A stretch of 64,000 bases of DNA from SZUA-365 sp049663345 (GTDB lineage Bacteria; Bacteroidota; Ignavibacteria; SZUA-365), in assembly GCA_049663345.1 (NCBI GenBank), contig JBATDG010000108.1, forward strand, positions 54,231-118,230, in the 5' to 3' direction. The translations under genes were made by a program, and so were the position numbers. Of the stretch, positions 27,856 to 37,505 are shown one piece after another. Position 1 is the first letter of the stretch. Every line of letters starts with the position of its first letter. Under the pieces are notes generated by a model. That model had not been told where the DNA came from and made no database searches. It saw only the letters and a program-made list of their open reading frames with translations.

Positions 27856-27949
27856 TGAGGTCAGCCTTTGTGGTGAAATTGGCACATAAACACTTATACG
27901 CCGGCGCAGGAAAAAGGTTCAACTGAAAATGACAGGTGCAAAATAAAAG

Positions 27950-27981
27950 AAATCCCGCGGTACCGTAGTACAGCGGGATTT
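27950..27981 (-). terminator. hairpin terminator downstream of the DUF6263-like gene
   Basis: Arms AAATCCCGC and GCGGGATTT (27950-27958, 27973-27981) with an inner GTAC/GTAC pairing. On the minus strand the right arm runs into a T-rich stretch, so it probably ends the gene at 27999. Confidence 0.7.
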
Positions 27982-27998
27982 CAAAATAAAAAAAACGA

Positions 27999-28814
27999 TC
28001 AGTTGGAGTCGAGTGCGATCTTGATATTTCGGGTTGCTGTGATGGGAACGCGCATGTTGTTTGCGGGCAGGACAATAGTCTGATCAACATTGATCTCCGC
28101 TTCGATGCTGACAAGTATTCCCTCATTGGCTGCGTACATGATTGTCGCTTTGCCCTTGCGGGAACCGGTGACAACCATTTCCTGATCGCCGCGCGCCATT
28201 TTTCCATCGATATCCGAATCGGAAGTCATTTCGATTTCGAGGCAATTCATGCCGTTGACAGTTTTTTCACCTTTCACCTTGTAATTGCGCTCCGTCTCCT
28301 CGATCACGCCGTTATCTGCTTCGCCCGTTGTGTCTGCCTCAGTGGTCGACCAGCTGCCGCCAGCGTTGAGCTGCGATGCGTCGAGTTTAGGAAAAATATT
28401 GGTTGCTGCGATGAGAATGCCAACACCATCGCTGTCAATTTGAAGTACGCTGCTGTCCATATCAACCACTTCGCCCCGAGGCTCCATCTCGAAGACAACG
28501 ATTTTCCCAACCATGTCAGCACCGAGAGTTTTCGTTTCGTTCGGATTCTCACTTATCACAAGTGCGTTCAGGATTTTTGTCTGAAGCTTGAGGTTTCCGT
28601 TCGGCAGCTTATCAAGCAGCGTGTAGATCGCGCTGATAGTAGTTTCGTTGTTGATTGTGACCGTCTGCCCGGGCGTTTCCTGCATCGTCAGGCTGGTCTC
28701 TTCAATGAGGTACTTGTAATCCTTGCCCTTCTCGTAGCGATATGCTCCGTCCTGTGCCTGTGCTATACCGGCAACAAGGATGCTGCATAGCAGAAGAGTA
28801 AGTAACTGTTTCAT
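27999..28814 (-). CDS. DUF6263-like exported protein
   Basis: 271 aa with a signal peptide (MKQLLTLLLCSILVAGIAQAQ). The mature part begins YRYEKGKDYKYLIEETSLTMQE and continues as regular beta strands. Features shared with DUF6263 are the early KGKDYKY..EE block, a long middle region ending in LNAGGSW, and a closing NYKVKGEKTVNGMNCLEIEM. Likely a periplasmic or outer-membrane-associated lipocalin-like beta protein; no catalytic residues are visible. It lies directly after a longer relative (gap 18 bases) and the two are probably co-transcribed. Confidence 0.68.
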   Translation of the reverse strand: MKQLLTLLLCSILVAGIAQAQDGAYRYEKGKDYKYLIEETSLTMQETPGQTVTINNETTISAIYTLLDKLPNGNLKLQTKILNALVISENPNETKTLGADMVGKIVVFEMEPRGEVVDMDSSVLQIDSDGVGILIAATNIFPKLDASQLNAGGSWSTTEADTTGEADNGVIEETERNYKVKGEKTVNGMNCLEIEMTSDSDIDGKMARGDQEMVVTGSRKGKATIMYAANEGILVSIEAEINVDQTIVLPANNMRVPITATRNIKIALDSN

Positions 28815-28832
28815 CGTGGACTCCGATATTCG

Positions 28833-29717
28833 TTAATGGGAGAAAAGTTCGAGTGTAGTGTGTGTGCGAACCGACGAGGGTATCACATTACTCTGTTTCC
28901 CGAAAAGTGCTCGTGTATTTTCTTGTGTTGTGTAAACATCGAGATTAACAGGGATACCGGTTTCGAGATCAATATACAGATCGCCGGTCGTCTCCGTATT
29001 GTCTTCCGTGAATTCTTCCAGAGAAGGGTAGATAATTTTCTCTTCCAGGCTCGCGTTGCTGATCCATGACACCTTCAAGCAGCTGAATCCTTCTTTCTGC
29101 TCGCTGCTTCCGACAGTATAATTCGTGGAGTTCGCAATAAAACGCACACCCGTACCGCGGCCCACTTGCGGATTGTCTTTCGATGGATAGAGCGTATCAC
29201 GCTGGGTCTCGGCCCATGTCATCAGGGGTTCGAGTTTTTTCGCTGGTAATGAGGGAAGCAGCGCTGCCCGCTGCAGAAACATTGCATCTGTCGCTCCACG
29301 TCCCAGTACCGTTTCTGCGTTCAAGGGCTCCAACGCGACCGTACTTTCGATTATTCCGGTGGAGGATTGGCGTACCCTGACAGGCTTGCGAGTGAGAATA
29401 TTCTGGAAATCTATATACTGCTGCTGAATCGAAGCATCTTCACCGGACTCTTCAACTATTGCGGTATCCTGAACGAAGACGTACTGAATTCCTTCAACAC
29501 CGGATTTTTCTATGGTAATTGTAAAATACCGTATCGTTTTTCTTTCAATCTGCGTTCCGCGTCCGTCGCTGCTCTGTGCCATGGCAGATGTCTCTTCTAC
29601 CTGCTTGAAGCGGTAATCCTTGTTTATCTGCAGCTTATAGCGCAATTCATACGTCTGCGCTTGAAGTGGAGCCAAGAATACAATGAGCGCAATAAATGAA
29701 AAAATGATTCGGGTCAT
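28833..29717 (-). CDS. exported beta protein, paralogue of the next gene (DUF6263-like)
   Basis: 294 aa from the ATG at 29717, which places the signal peptide (MTRIIFSFIALIVFLAPLQAQ) at the N terminus; an upstream in-frame ATG (29774) lacks support. Its start LRYKLQINKDYRFKQVEETSAMAQ parallels KGKDYKYLIEETSLTMQE of the gene downstream, and both contain KLEPLMTW/QLNAGGSW-like and GFSCLKV/GMNCLEI blocks. The pair arose by duplication, with low identity. Function unknown. Confidence 0.68.
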   Translation of the reverse strand: MTRIIFSFIALIVFLAPLQAQTYELRYKLQINKDYRFKQVEETSAMAQSSDGRGTQIERKTIRYFTITIEKSGVEGIQYVFVQDTAIVEESGEDASIQQQYIDFQNILTRKPVRVRQSSTGIIESTVALEPLNAETVLGRGATDAMFLQRAALLPSLPAKKLEPLMTWAETQRDTLYPSKDNPQVGRGTGVRFIANSTNYTVGSSEQKEGFSCLKVSWISNASLEEKIIYPSLEEFTEDNTETTGDLYIDLETGIPVNLDVYTTQENTRALFGKQSNVIPSSVRTHTTLELFSH

Positions 29718-29850
29718 GGGCAATTCGCTATGAATATACTGTTTGATGCAATTACGATCGATAAACTCAAGCAAGAAATATACAAAACATTTGGGGCAAA
29801 TACCGTCTTACGGTTGCGCTGGAGCTTTTGTTTCCGGGCCTCCGTGGCCA

Positions 29851-31584
29851 TCATTCATTGAGTGAATACACTTTCTCACCTCTGACCCAAGTTGAAAGCA
29901 CTTGTGTCCCCAGGTAACGTTCACGCGGAACGGTGATCAGATCTTCTGAAAGAACCACAAAGTCGGCAAATTTGTCGAGGGCGATAGACCCTCGATCTTT
30001 TTCAAGTCCTGCGGCCTTCGCGGCCCATAGAGTAAATGAACGCACAGCATTCTCTCTGGACATGCATTGTTCACTGAACCAGCCATTTTCCCATCGAGCA
30101 GCCAGCAAAGGGACCTCCGGGTCGATTTGAAACAAGGTTTCGATGTCGCTTTGCGAGGACGGTTTCCCTTCTGCATTCATGCGAAAAGATGCTGCATACA
30201 TCCCCGCAATGGGTTCCGGCCTCTCTACAGGGAAATCACTTCCTCCCGGAATCCAGGCGCCGCTGTTGATGAGAGACGCCCACGCATAGGCAGTCTGCAC
30301 GCGCCGAGCCCCCAGCCGAGCTTCGGCCCAGGGCATGTCGCTGGTGCAGTGTGTCGGCTGCATGGACGGCACCACTCCCAGCTTCGCGAAACGCGGCATG
30401 TCGTCGATGTCAATGACCTGGGCATGTTCAATGCGCAGCGGGTAGCGGTAATCAGTACATGACGCCAATGCGGCCTGGTAAGCATCAAGAGTGAGCCTCA
30501 CCGCAGCGTCGCCGATTGCATGCACACAGACCTGAAGTCCCGCCTTGAGCGCGCGCTCAGCCTCATGCCGGATAGTCGACTGCGACTGTATCGGGATACC
30601 ATGATTGCCCGGGTCGTCGGCGTAATCCTCAAGCAGTAGAGCTCCGCGGGATCCGAGAGCACCATCTGCATACAACTTGAGGCCGGCGAGTACAAGCTGT
30701 TGATCTCCAACGACTTGCCGTCCTTGCTTCAAGAGAGACTCCCATGTCGCCGGATTCAAATCATCGATGTATGCAACCACATGGAAGGGGAATTTTTTGT
30801 CTGCGATCAAGCCACGAATTGCATCGATGCCGGTGGATGTGAGTCCCATATCATGCATGCCGGTCATTCCGGCAGCGAGACAGCGTCGAATAGCGATTGT
30901 GTAGGCCTCCTCCATATCCGCAACCGAAGGCTGGGGAATAATCGCCCTGACGATCTCAATTGCCTGGTCAAGGAGGATCCCCGTAGCCTCTCCGTTTGCA
31001 TCTCGTACGATGCGGCCTCCCTCAGGATCGGGAGTGTCTTTTGTGATGCCGCTGAGCTTCAGAGCGAGGCTATTGACCCAGGCAGCATGACCGTCGATGC
31101 GTGAAAGAAAAACCGGGTTGACAGGGGCAACCTTATCAAGTGATTCTTTTTGCGGAAATTTCCGGACTTGCCAGTGGTTTTGATCCCAGCCGCGTCCGCG
31201 AATCCACGTTCCGGACGGAACGTTCGCAGCGCGATCGCTTACTTTCTCCAGCACTTCTTCGGATGATTTGCTCCCGATGAAGCCGAGTATGGCTGCTTCT
31301 TCACCCAGTCCAAAGAGATGAGCATGCGCATCGACGAAACCCGGAAACACATTCTTCTGCTCAAGATCCACGGCGTTTGAGGCGCTCCACGCGGCAAGCA
31401 CCGATTCGTTGCTTCCGACGGCTACGATGCGTCCTGCGCGCACAGCGAAGGCCTCGGCGATAGTCGAGCTATCGTCCATAGTATGGACTTGAGCATTGAA
31501 GAAGATGGTGTCGCAGGTTTGTTTTGATGTACAGGCAGTCATGATCAATCCCGAGAGAAGGATGAGGGAGGAGAGACGCAACAT
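29851..31584 (-). CDS. exported lipoprotein amidohydrolase (YtcJ-like)
   Basis: 577 aa from the ATG at 31584; a TTG two codons earlier is also possible. The N terminus is a lipoprotein signal (LILLSGLIMTACTS; Cys about residue 18). It has the composite amidohydrolase layout: a beta-sandwich start (IFFNAQVHTMDDSSTIAEAF), the metal motif PGFVDAHAHLFGLG, later HAIGDAAV and RIEHAQVI, and GGSDFPVERPEP before the closing sandwich. YtcJ-type enzymes hydrolyse amides or formamides; the natural substrate is unknown. An outer-membrane or periplasmic location is inferred from the lipobox. It is divergent from the protease-barrel gene. Confidence 0.9.
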   Translation of the reverse strand: MLRLSSLILLSGLIMTACTSKQTCDTIFFNAQVHTMDDSSTIAEAFAVRAGRIVAVGSNESVLAAWSASNAVDLEQKNVFPGFVDAHAHLFGLGEEAAILGFIGSKSSEEVLEKVSDRAANVPSGTWIRGRGWDQNHWQVRKFPQKESLDKVAPVNPVFLSRIDGHAAWVNSLALKLSGITKDTPDPEGGRIVRDANGEATGILLDQAIEIVRAIIPQPSVADMEEAYTIAIRRCLAAGMTGMHDMGLTSTGIDAIRGLIADKKFPFHVVAYIDDLNPATWESLLKQGRQVVGDQQLVLAGLKLYADGALGSRGALLLEDYADDPGNHGIPIQSQSTIRHEAERALKAGLQVCVHAIGDAAVRLTLDAYQAALASCTDYRYPLRIEHAQVIDIDDMPRFAKLGVVPSMQPTHCTSDMPWAEARLGARRVQTAYAWASLINSGAWIPGGSDFPVERPEPIAGMYAASFRMNAEGKPSSQSDIETLFQIDPEVPLLAARWENGWFSEQCMSRENAVRSFTLWAAKAAGLEKDRGSIALDKFADFVVLSEDLITVPRERYLGTQVLSTWVRGEKVYSLNE

Positions 31585-31686
31585 ATCCAATTTCGCTTTT
31601 TCGAGTGATTTTGATGTATGACGTAACCCAATATATCAAAACGGTGTCATTTGTGACAGGAGATGTATGGACACCCGTTTTGTCCC

Positions 31687-31715
31687 TTGACACGCCTCTG
31701 AAGTCGCTGTATTAT
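31687..31715 (+). promoter_or_regulatory. near-consensus sigma-70 promoter
   Basis: TTGACA (31687-31692), a 17-bp spacer and TATTAT (31710-31715), 52 bases before the ATG at 31767. This is the best -35/-10 pair in the window and is the likely promoter of the protease-propeller-barrel gene. It is of the E. coli type rather than the TTG/TAnnTTTG type of Bacteroidetes. Confidence 0.75.
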
Positions 31716-31766
31716 TGGTATTGATTATTTTCATGCTTTCTTCGATTGAATTCGGCAGGTACACCC

Positions 31767-34700
31767 ATGACTCCATTTCATAAAACCGCACTGATCCTTA
31801 CCGTTCTCCTCGCATTTATCGCCGCCTCGCCGGTATCAGCTCAGTACTTTGGTAAGAATAAGGTGCAGTACACTGATTTCGATTGGTCCTACATCCAATC
31901 GGATCATTTTGATGTGTATTTTTCGAATGACGGTTATGACCTGGCTGCGTTCACCGCCCGGGTTGCCGAAGATGCTCTCGCCAGCGTGCAGGAGAGCTTT
32001 GGATATCAGATCACAGCAAGAATTCCATTTATCATCTACAACTCGCACAACGATTTCCAGCAGACAAATGTCGTTGGATCCTACATGGAAGAGGGGATCG
32101 GCGGTGTGACGGAGATGTTTAAAAACCGTGTCGTGCTTCCATTCGAAGGATCGTATAGCCAGTTTCGCCGTGTTATTCACCATGAACTCGTTCATGCAAT
32201 CATCAACGACATGTTCTATGGCGGATCGCTTCAGGCGGCTGTATCAAACCGCATCCGCCTCGTCTTGCCGTTATGGATGAATGAGGGCATGGCTGAATAT
32301 CAGGCTCTTGATGGGTGGGACACTAATTCAGACATGTTTATCCGCGATGCTTCAACGAGCAATTATTTGCCACCCATTCCGTATCTGAGCGGATATTTTG
32401 CCTATCGCGGCGGACAGTCGGTCTGGTGGTATATCTCCGAAAAATACGGCAAGAAAAAAGTCGGAGAAGTGCTCAATAGCGTTCGTTCCTCCCGCAGCAT
32501 CGACCAGGGACTGAAAAAATCTCTCGGATTGAACCTTGAGGAACTGTCAGAACGCTGGATGAAGGAGCAAAAAAAGCTCTATTACCCCGACGTGGCATCG
32601 CGCGAATCCCCGGTCGATTATGCGAAGCGCCTGACTGATCACAATAAATCGGGGTCATTCTATAATACGAGTCCTGCGATTTCACCTTCGGGCGACCGCA
32701 TCGCGTTCATTTCAAACCGCGACGATTACTTTTCGGTTTACGTCATGTCGGCGATTGACGGCAGTGATGCCCGAAAGCTGATCGAAGGTACGAACACAAA
32801 TGATTTCGAGGAATTGCATCTTCTCACGCCCGGTCTCACCTGGTCGCCTGATGGAAAATACATCGCCCTTTCTTCCAAGGCAGGCGCCAGCGATGTGATC
32901 AGCATCATCGATGTGGAAACAGGGTATTACGAACGTCTTCCTGTCACGACGGATGGAATTTATTCTGTCCAGTGGTCCCCTGACGGGAAAACCCTTGCCT
33001 ATGTTGGCAACGGTACGGTGCAGTCCGATATATGGGTCTATGATTTCGAAACACATACTGCCCGCAATTTAACGATGGACGTGTTTTCCGATGCACAGCC
33101 TTCCTGGTCGCCTGACGGCAAGACCATTTATTTCGTCAGTGATCGTAAGGGTTTTCTGGACGCGGCATCGATCCCCGCGGAATTCAATATTTTTTCCCAT
33201 GACTACGCACATATGGATGTTTATTCCATCGACGCACTCTCGGGTAAAATTGCCAGAATTACGAACACCCCCGATGCAGAAGAGTCGTTTCCCGTCATGG
33301 GCCCCCAGAACAAGCTCCTATTCATCTCCGATCGCAACGGCATCAACAACCTCTATGTAAATGACCCTGCGACTGGGGCGGAATATCCAGTGACGAACTC
33401 ACTTTCGGGTATTTATCAAATTTGTCTGACAGCGGACGGCAACAAGCTGGCCTTTGCCACAATGTTCGAGGCTGGTTTCGACATCTTTATTTTGAAATCA
33501 CCGTTCGATCGCGAGGAAATCAAGGATCTCGCTCCGACAGTGTTCCTTGAGCGGCGCTCGCGTTCTGAATCATTGTTTGCAGAAGACGCCGGGACAGAGC
33601 CCGATACGACGAGCGGCAATCAGGCCGGGCTGTCCGTACCTGAGAGTCGCGAGCACAGCGATGACGTTGTTATTGCGCTCGGTCAGCAGAATAGCGGGAA
33701 TGAATCCGATACGCTTGCAAAGCCCAGCGGCAACCGAATGATGTTTACCGATGAAACCTCGGGAAAAGAAGAGCAAGCCGAGAAGAAGCCGTTTTCGGTT
33801 AGCAATAACGTTACCGAGAGCGGTGACTTTGTCATCAATAAATACAAACTCAGCTTCTCCGCTGATCTTGTCTACGGCAACGCAGGGTACAGCACATTCT
33901 ACGGTGTGCTCGGTACGACACAGATGGCTTTCAGCGACATGCTGGGTAACCACCAGATCCTTTTTCTGACGAATCTCATCGGTGATTTGAAAAACAGTGA
34001 TTACGCCCTTGCATATTCCTATCTTCCCCACCGCATCGATTGGGGAGTACAGGGTTTCCACAGCGCCAGATACCTTCTCCAATACAGCGGCGATGTGTAT
34101 GCTGATCGTGTGCTATATCGCCAGTTCGGATTTGGAATGAGCGCCTCTTATCCCTTCGACAAATTCAACCGGCTTGAGAGCAGCCTTACCTGGATGAATG
34201 TGTCGCAGGAGAATCTGGATCAGCCGCAAATTCCGATAAGCGAACGCTCTTTAATCGTGCCCAATATCGGTTATGTTCATGATAATTCGTTGTGGGGAAT
34301 GTGGTCGCCTGTGCGCGGATCGCGCTATGAGGTGCGCGCCTTCGGGAGTCCCGGCTTCGGCAGCACTTCGCTGACTTTCGCATCGGTGACTTTCGACTAC
34401 AGGAAATATTTCCGCTTCTGGGATGATTTCTCCTTCGTCCTTCGCGGATCGGGAGGCGGCAGCTTCGGCGCGAATCCGCAGCGCTTCTTTATCGGCGGAA
34501 CGGATAACTGGATCAACCGCACGTTTGAAAACGGACGCATCCCCATTGAAAATGCTGAGGACTTCGCTTTTCTTGCCGCTGCACTGCCGCTGCGAGGTTA
34601 TAACTACAATGCCCGCATCGCGACACGCTACGGATTGGCCAACATGGAGCTCCGTTTCCCGTTGGTGCAGTACTTCCTCGGCGGTATCCTGCCATACATT

Positions 34701-34946
34701 CTGCAGTCGGTGAATGGTGTGGTGTTCCTGGATGTGGGAGCCGCGTTCGACAAGTTCGACAACTTCAAATCGTTTACGAGGGACGAGAATAACAACATCT
34801 TGAATCAGGATCTGCTGATCGGTACCGGTGTCGGCGCTCGCATGTGGTTCCTCGGCTTCCCCATGAAATTCGATATCGGATGGTCGTACAACGGCGGAGG
34901 ATTCTCCCGCCCGATTTTCTATTTCTCACTGGGTGCGGATTTCTAG
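31767..34946 (+). CDS. gluzincin-type peptidase / TolB-like propeller / surface-antigen barrel fusion
   Basis: 1059 aa from the ATG at 31767 (signal peptide TALILTVLLAFIAASPVSAQ); a TTG at 31746 is less likely. Residues about 30-275 resemble a peptidase MA-like domain with a zinc motif HHELVHAI (about residue 139) and a second motif WMNEGMAEYQA that can supply the glutamate. Residues about 285-620 are PD40/TolB propeller repeats (SPSGDRIAFISNRDD, SPDGKYIALSS, SPDGKTLAYVG, SPDGKTIYFVSD). After a low-complexity linker, the last 350 residues look like a surface-antigen barrel (FFIGGTDNW, ALPLRGYNY, ending YFSLGADF). Predicted to sit in the outer membrane with protease and propeller on one face. 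Confidence 0.82.
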   Translation: MTPFHKTALILTVLLAFIAASPVSAQYFGKNKVQYTDFDWSYIQSDHFDVYFSNDGYDLAAFTARVAEDALASVQESFGYQITARIPFIIYNSHNDFQQTNVVGSYMEEGIGGVTEMFKNRVVLPFEGSYSQFRRVIHHELVHAIINDMFYGGSLQAAVSNRIRLVLPLWMNEGMAEYQALDGWDTNSDMFIRDASTSNYLPPIPYLSGYFAYRGGQSVWWYISEKYGKKKVGEVLNSVRSSRSIDQGLKKSLGLNLEELSERWMKEQKKLYYPDVASRESPVDYAKRLTDHNKSGSFYNTSPAISPSGDRIAFISNRDDYFSVYVMSAIDGSDARKLIEGTNTNDFEELHLLTPGLTWSPDGKYIALSSKAGASDVISIIDVETGYYERLPVTTDGIYSVQWSPDGKTLAYVGNGTVQSDIWVYDFETHTARNLTMDVFSDAQPSWSPDGKTIYFVSDRKGFLDAASIPAEFNIFSHDYAHMDVYSIDALSGKIARITNTPDAEESFPVMGPQNKLLFISDRNGINNLYVNDPATGAEYPVTNSLSGIYQICLTADGNKLAFATMFEAGFDIFILKSPFDREEIKDLAPTVFLERRSRSESLFAEDAGTEPDTTSGNQAGLSVPESREHSDDVVIALGQQNSGNESDTLAKPSGNRMMFTDETSGKEEQAEKKPFSVSNNVTESGDFVINKYKLSFSADLVYGNAGYSTFYGVLGTTQMAFSDMLGNHQILFLTNLIGDLKNSDYALAYSYLPHRIDWGVQGFHSARYLLQYSGDVYADRVLYRQFGFGMSASYPFDKFNRLESSLTWMNVSQENLDQPQIPISERSLIVPNIGYVHDNSLWGMWSPVRGSRYEVRAFGSPGFGSTSLTFASVTFDYRKYFRFWDDFSFVLRGSGGGSFGANPQRFFIGGTDNWINRTFENGRIPIENAEDFAFLAAALPLRGYNYNARIATRYGLANMELRFPLVQYFLGGILPYILQSVNGVVFLDVGAAFDKFDNFKSFTRDENNNILNQDLLIGTGVGARMWFLGFPMKFDIGWSYNGGGFSRPIFYFSLGADF

Positions 34947-34986
34947 ATCCGGATTCCATTCGGCTTCTTACGAACAGAGGAAAGTG

Positions 34987-36015
34987 ATGAACGGATATAA
35001 AGTTGCTGTCGTGGGTGCGACAGGACTGGTGGGAAGGACCATGCTGAAGGTACTCGAGGAGCGTGATTTCCCGGTTGCCTGGTTAGTCCCGATAGCTAGT
35101 GAGCGCTCCGCAGGCACAACTGTATCATTTCGCGGAGATGACTGCAGAGTACTCGAGATCTCGGAAGAATCTTTCGATGGTGTCGATATAGCATTGTTCT
35201 CGGCAGGCGGCGAGACCGCAAAGAGATGGGCGCCGATCGCGGTTGCGAGAGGTGCGGTGGTTATCGACAATAGCAGCGCATTCCGAATGGATCCGAATGT
35301 CCCTCTGATCGTTCCTGAAGTCAATCCTTCAGTTCTTACCGACGCATCTCCCCGCATTATTGCCAATCCCAATTGCAGCACGATTCAGATGGTGGTGGCG
35401 CTGCAGCCGATTCTTGCGAATTATGGAATCCACCGCGTGGTCGTTTGCACTTACCAGTCCGTTAGCGGTGCCGGACAGAACGGAATTGATCAGCTGCAGA
35501 GGGAGCTGCGAGGGGAGGATGCTGGAAGTCGTGCATTCGCGCACCCGATCGCCGACAATGCGCTTCCTCATATTGCATCTTTTGACGCGGACGGTTTTAC
35601 AACCGAGGAACGCAAGATGATTGAGGAAACGCGGAAAATATTTGGTGATCAGAGTCTCAGGGTATCTCCGACCTGCGTGCGTATTCCGGTGAGCGTCAGC
35701 CATAGCGAAGCCGTGCATCTGGAGCTGCAGCAGCCCTACGAGTTGGCTGATGTCCGCGCGTTGCTCGAGGACATGCCTGGTGTCATGGTCATCGATGATC
35801 CGGAAGCAGCGGCGTATCCTTTAGCGACGATGGCAGCCGGACGTGATGAAGTATTTGTGGGAAGGCTGCGGAGGGATCCTTCCGTTGAGAACGGATTGAT
35901 CATGTGGGTCGTATCGGACAATCTTCGCAAGGGAGCTGCGACGAATGCCGTACAAATTGCCGAACTGTGGCGTACGCTGCGCGAAAAGAATCCTGCTCCC
36001 GGGTCAGAGAGCTGA
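34987..36015 (+). CDS. asd: aspartate-semialdehyde dehydrogenase
   Basis: 342 aa from the ATG at 34987. It reduces aspartyl phosphate to aspartate semialdehyde, feeding lysine/diaminopimelate, threonine and methionine synthesis. NADP site VVGATGLVGRTMLKVLEERDF; the catalytic Cys is in ANPNCSTIQMV, a substrate-binding block is YQSVSGAGQNGIDQL, and the catalytic His is in VSVSHSEAVHLE. The last 12 bases overlap the convergent folE gene, so the two transcripts may interfere. No other lysine genes are adjacent. Confidence 0.96.
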   Translation: MNGYKVAVVGATGLVGRTMLKVLEERDFPVAWLVPIASERSAGTTVSFRGDDCRVLEISEESFDGVDIALFSAGGETAKRWAPIAVARGAVVIDNSSAFRMDPNVPLIVPEVNPSVLTDASPRIIANPNCSTIQMVVALQPILANYGIHRVVVCTYQSVSGAGQNGIDQLQRELRGEDAGSRAFAHPIADNALPHIASFDADGFTTEERKMIEETRKIFGDQSLRVSPTCVRIPVSVSHSEAVHLELQQPYELADVRALLEDMPGVMVIDDPEAAAYPLATMAAGRDEVFVGRLRRDPSVENGLIMWVVSDNLRKGAATNAVQIAELWRTLREKNPAPGSES

Positions 36016-36765
36016 AGGCATGCTCACGTACTGAAGGAATTCCTTGCGGAGAGCGTCTTCCTTGAAGCGTCCACTGAATTCGGAAGTAATCGTTGTGCTG
36101 TGAGTATCCTGTATGCCGCGGGCAGCGACGCAAAAATGCTTCGCATCCATAACGACAGCCACATCCTCTGTATTCAATGCTTTCTTGATTTCTTCGGCGA
36201 CCTGCATGGTGAGGCGCTCCTGCACCTGCGGACGTCTGGCGAAATAGTCCACGATGCGGTTGATTTTCGAGAGCCCGATTACCGTTCCGGTAGAGATATA
36301 CGCGACGTGAGCCTTGCCGACAATGGGAAGAAAATGATGTTCACATGTAGTGTGAAGCGAGATATTCTTCTCGACCAGCATTTCGCCGTATTGAAATTTA
36401 TTTTCAAATACTTTCGCGTTCGGCTTCTTTTCGGGGTCGAGTCCGTAGAAAATTTCACGGACAAACATTTTCGCTACGCGGTGCGGTGTGCCGCTTAGGC
36501 TGTCGTCGTTCAGGTCGAGCCCGAGCGTCTCCATTATCTGTTCGAAGTGACTTTCAATAAGGCTGATTTTCTGTTCTTCGCTAAGATCGAATGCATCGTG
36601 CCGCAAGGGAGTATCGGTAGAGGTGGCGACGTGATGATCGCCCATGGCGATGATCTGCGAGAGATCATGAATGTGTCCCTTTTCGTCGTTGTGCGGCAGT
36701 ATATCGCTGAGTGATGCGCGGCCGTTGCCGTTTTTGTGAGCTATCCCGTTGCTTTTCATTGTCAT
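36004..36765 (-). CDS. folE: GTP cyclohydrolase I
   Basis: 253 aa; a second ATG two codons in is an equal candidate start. It makes 7,8-dihydroneopterin triphosphate from GTP for folate. Zinc ligands are in LHTTCEHHFLPI and KHFCVAARGI; other family blocks are TPHRVAKMFVREIF, GLSKINRIVDYFARRPQVQERLT and TEFSGRF-like TSEFSGRFKED. The first 60 residues are a His- and Asn-rich extension beyond the conserved core. It diverges from the small His-rich protein of the putative zinc locus, which may be relevant because FolE is a zinc enzyme. Confidence 0.95.
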   Translation of the reverse strand: MTMKSNGIAHKNGNGRASLSDILPHNDEKGHIHDLSQIIAMGDHHVATSTDTPLRHDAFDLSEEQKISLIESHFEQIMETLGLDLNDDSLSGTPHRVAKMFVREIFYGLDPEKKPNAKVFENKFQYGEMLVEKNISLHTTCEHHFLPIVGKAHVAYISTGTVIGLSKINRIVDYFARRPQVQERLTMQVAEEIKKALNTEDVAVVMDAKHFCVAARGIQDTHSTTITSEFSGRFKEDALRKEFLQYVSMPSAL

Positions 36766-36954
36766 TTTCCAGTCTATGTTAAGGCGGAATCTAATGCCGC
36801 CGGTGATTCGTCGTAATCGACTGACAGTAGCAAAACGGGAGGGGAGGTGGGGGAGTTCCCGTCACCGACGCATTTAGGAAAAAACTGCTTTAATTCTTTT
36901 TTATGGAACGAAATTCAGCTAATATTCCTTTGGTATGAATACGAAATTTGAGAA

Positions 36955-37308
36955 ATGGGCATCATAAGCAGAATATCATCAGGTTGGATTAGAGGAACGG
37001 CAGCTATCGTTCTTCTCGCCTATTCCGTTCTGGTCCTGATGTTTGCGCTGCACCAGCATGATGGAGCTCCGTTCAGCGGCCGTCATCAGCTGATGTCTCC
37101 GCCATCTGACTCTATGCAGCACGGTCATTCTGCCGCCTTGTGTCCGCTGCAGTATTATCTGGCGTCGGTATTCCTGACTGACGTCGACGATTCGAACTTC
37201 TCGCCCTGCCTTCCCGCCTCCGAATTCAACGGCAATGGAATAGAAGCATTTGCCCGATTCGTCTCCGGATCTCCGCTCCCTTCCCGCGGCCCGCCTTCAG
37301 GTGTGTAA
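36955..37308 (+). CDS. small His-rich membrane-anchored protein
   Basis: 117 aa. One N-terminal hydrophobic segment (AAIVLLAYSVLVLMFAL, residues about 15-31) is followed by a short exported part with metal-ligand-like clusters: LHQHDG, GRHQL, MQHGHSAALCP. I recognise no family. It sits upstream of a lipoprotein and a ZnuD-like TonB receptor. Small proteins of this shape often precede metal TonB receptors in Bacteroidota, so periplasmic metal binding or sensing is a reasonable inference. The 189-bp upstream region, shared with folE, holds no clear operator. Confidence 0.55.
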   Translation: MGIISRISSGWIRGTAAIVLLAYSVLVLMFALHQHDGAPFSGRHQLMSPPSDSMQHGHSAALCPLQYYLASVFLTDVDDSNFSPCLPASEFNGNGIEAFARFVSGSPLPSRGPPSGV

Positions 37309-37505
37309 TTCCCCTTTCGTTCCTTGACTGAGCAATAGCTCCCGATCATTTCTGTGAATAGCATTGGGTCATCCATTCATTATTTCGGATGTCATGGAGC
37401 CTCACATGCGAAGCGCGCTGCGGCTCAGCGCGAAAGATTCGGATGTACCAGTGAGGCGGCCAATGCTATGAAAGCAAATTTTTCACTCCAACGAAAAGGA
37501 ATCAC

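Noticed and set aside
29851..31584. Amidohydrolase as a cytosolic cytosine-deaminase-type enzyme
   Set aside because: The lipoprotein signal (LIMTACTS) and the YtcJ-type order of motifs point to an exported enzyme.
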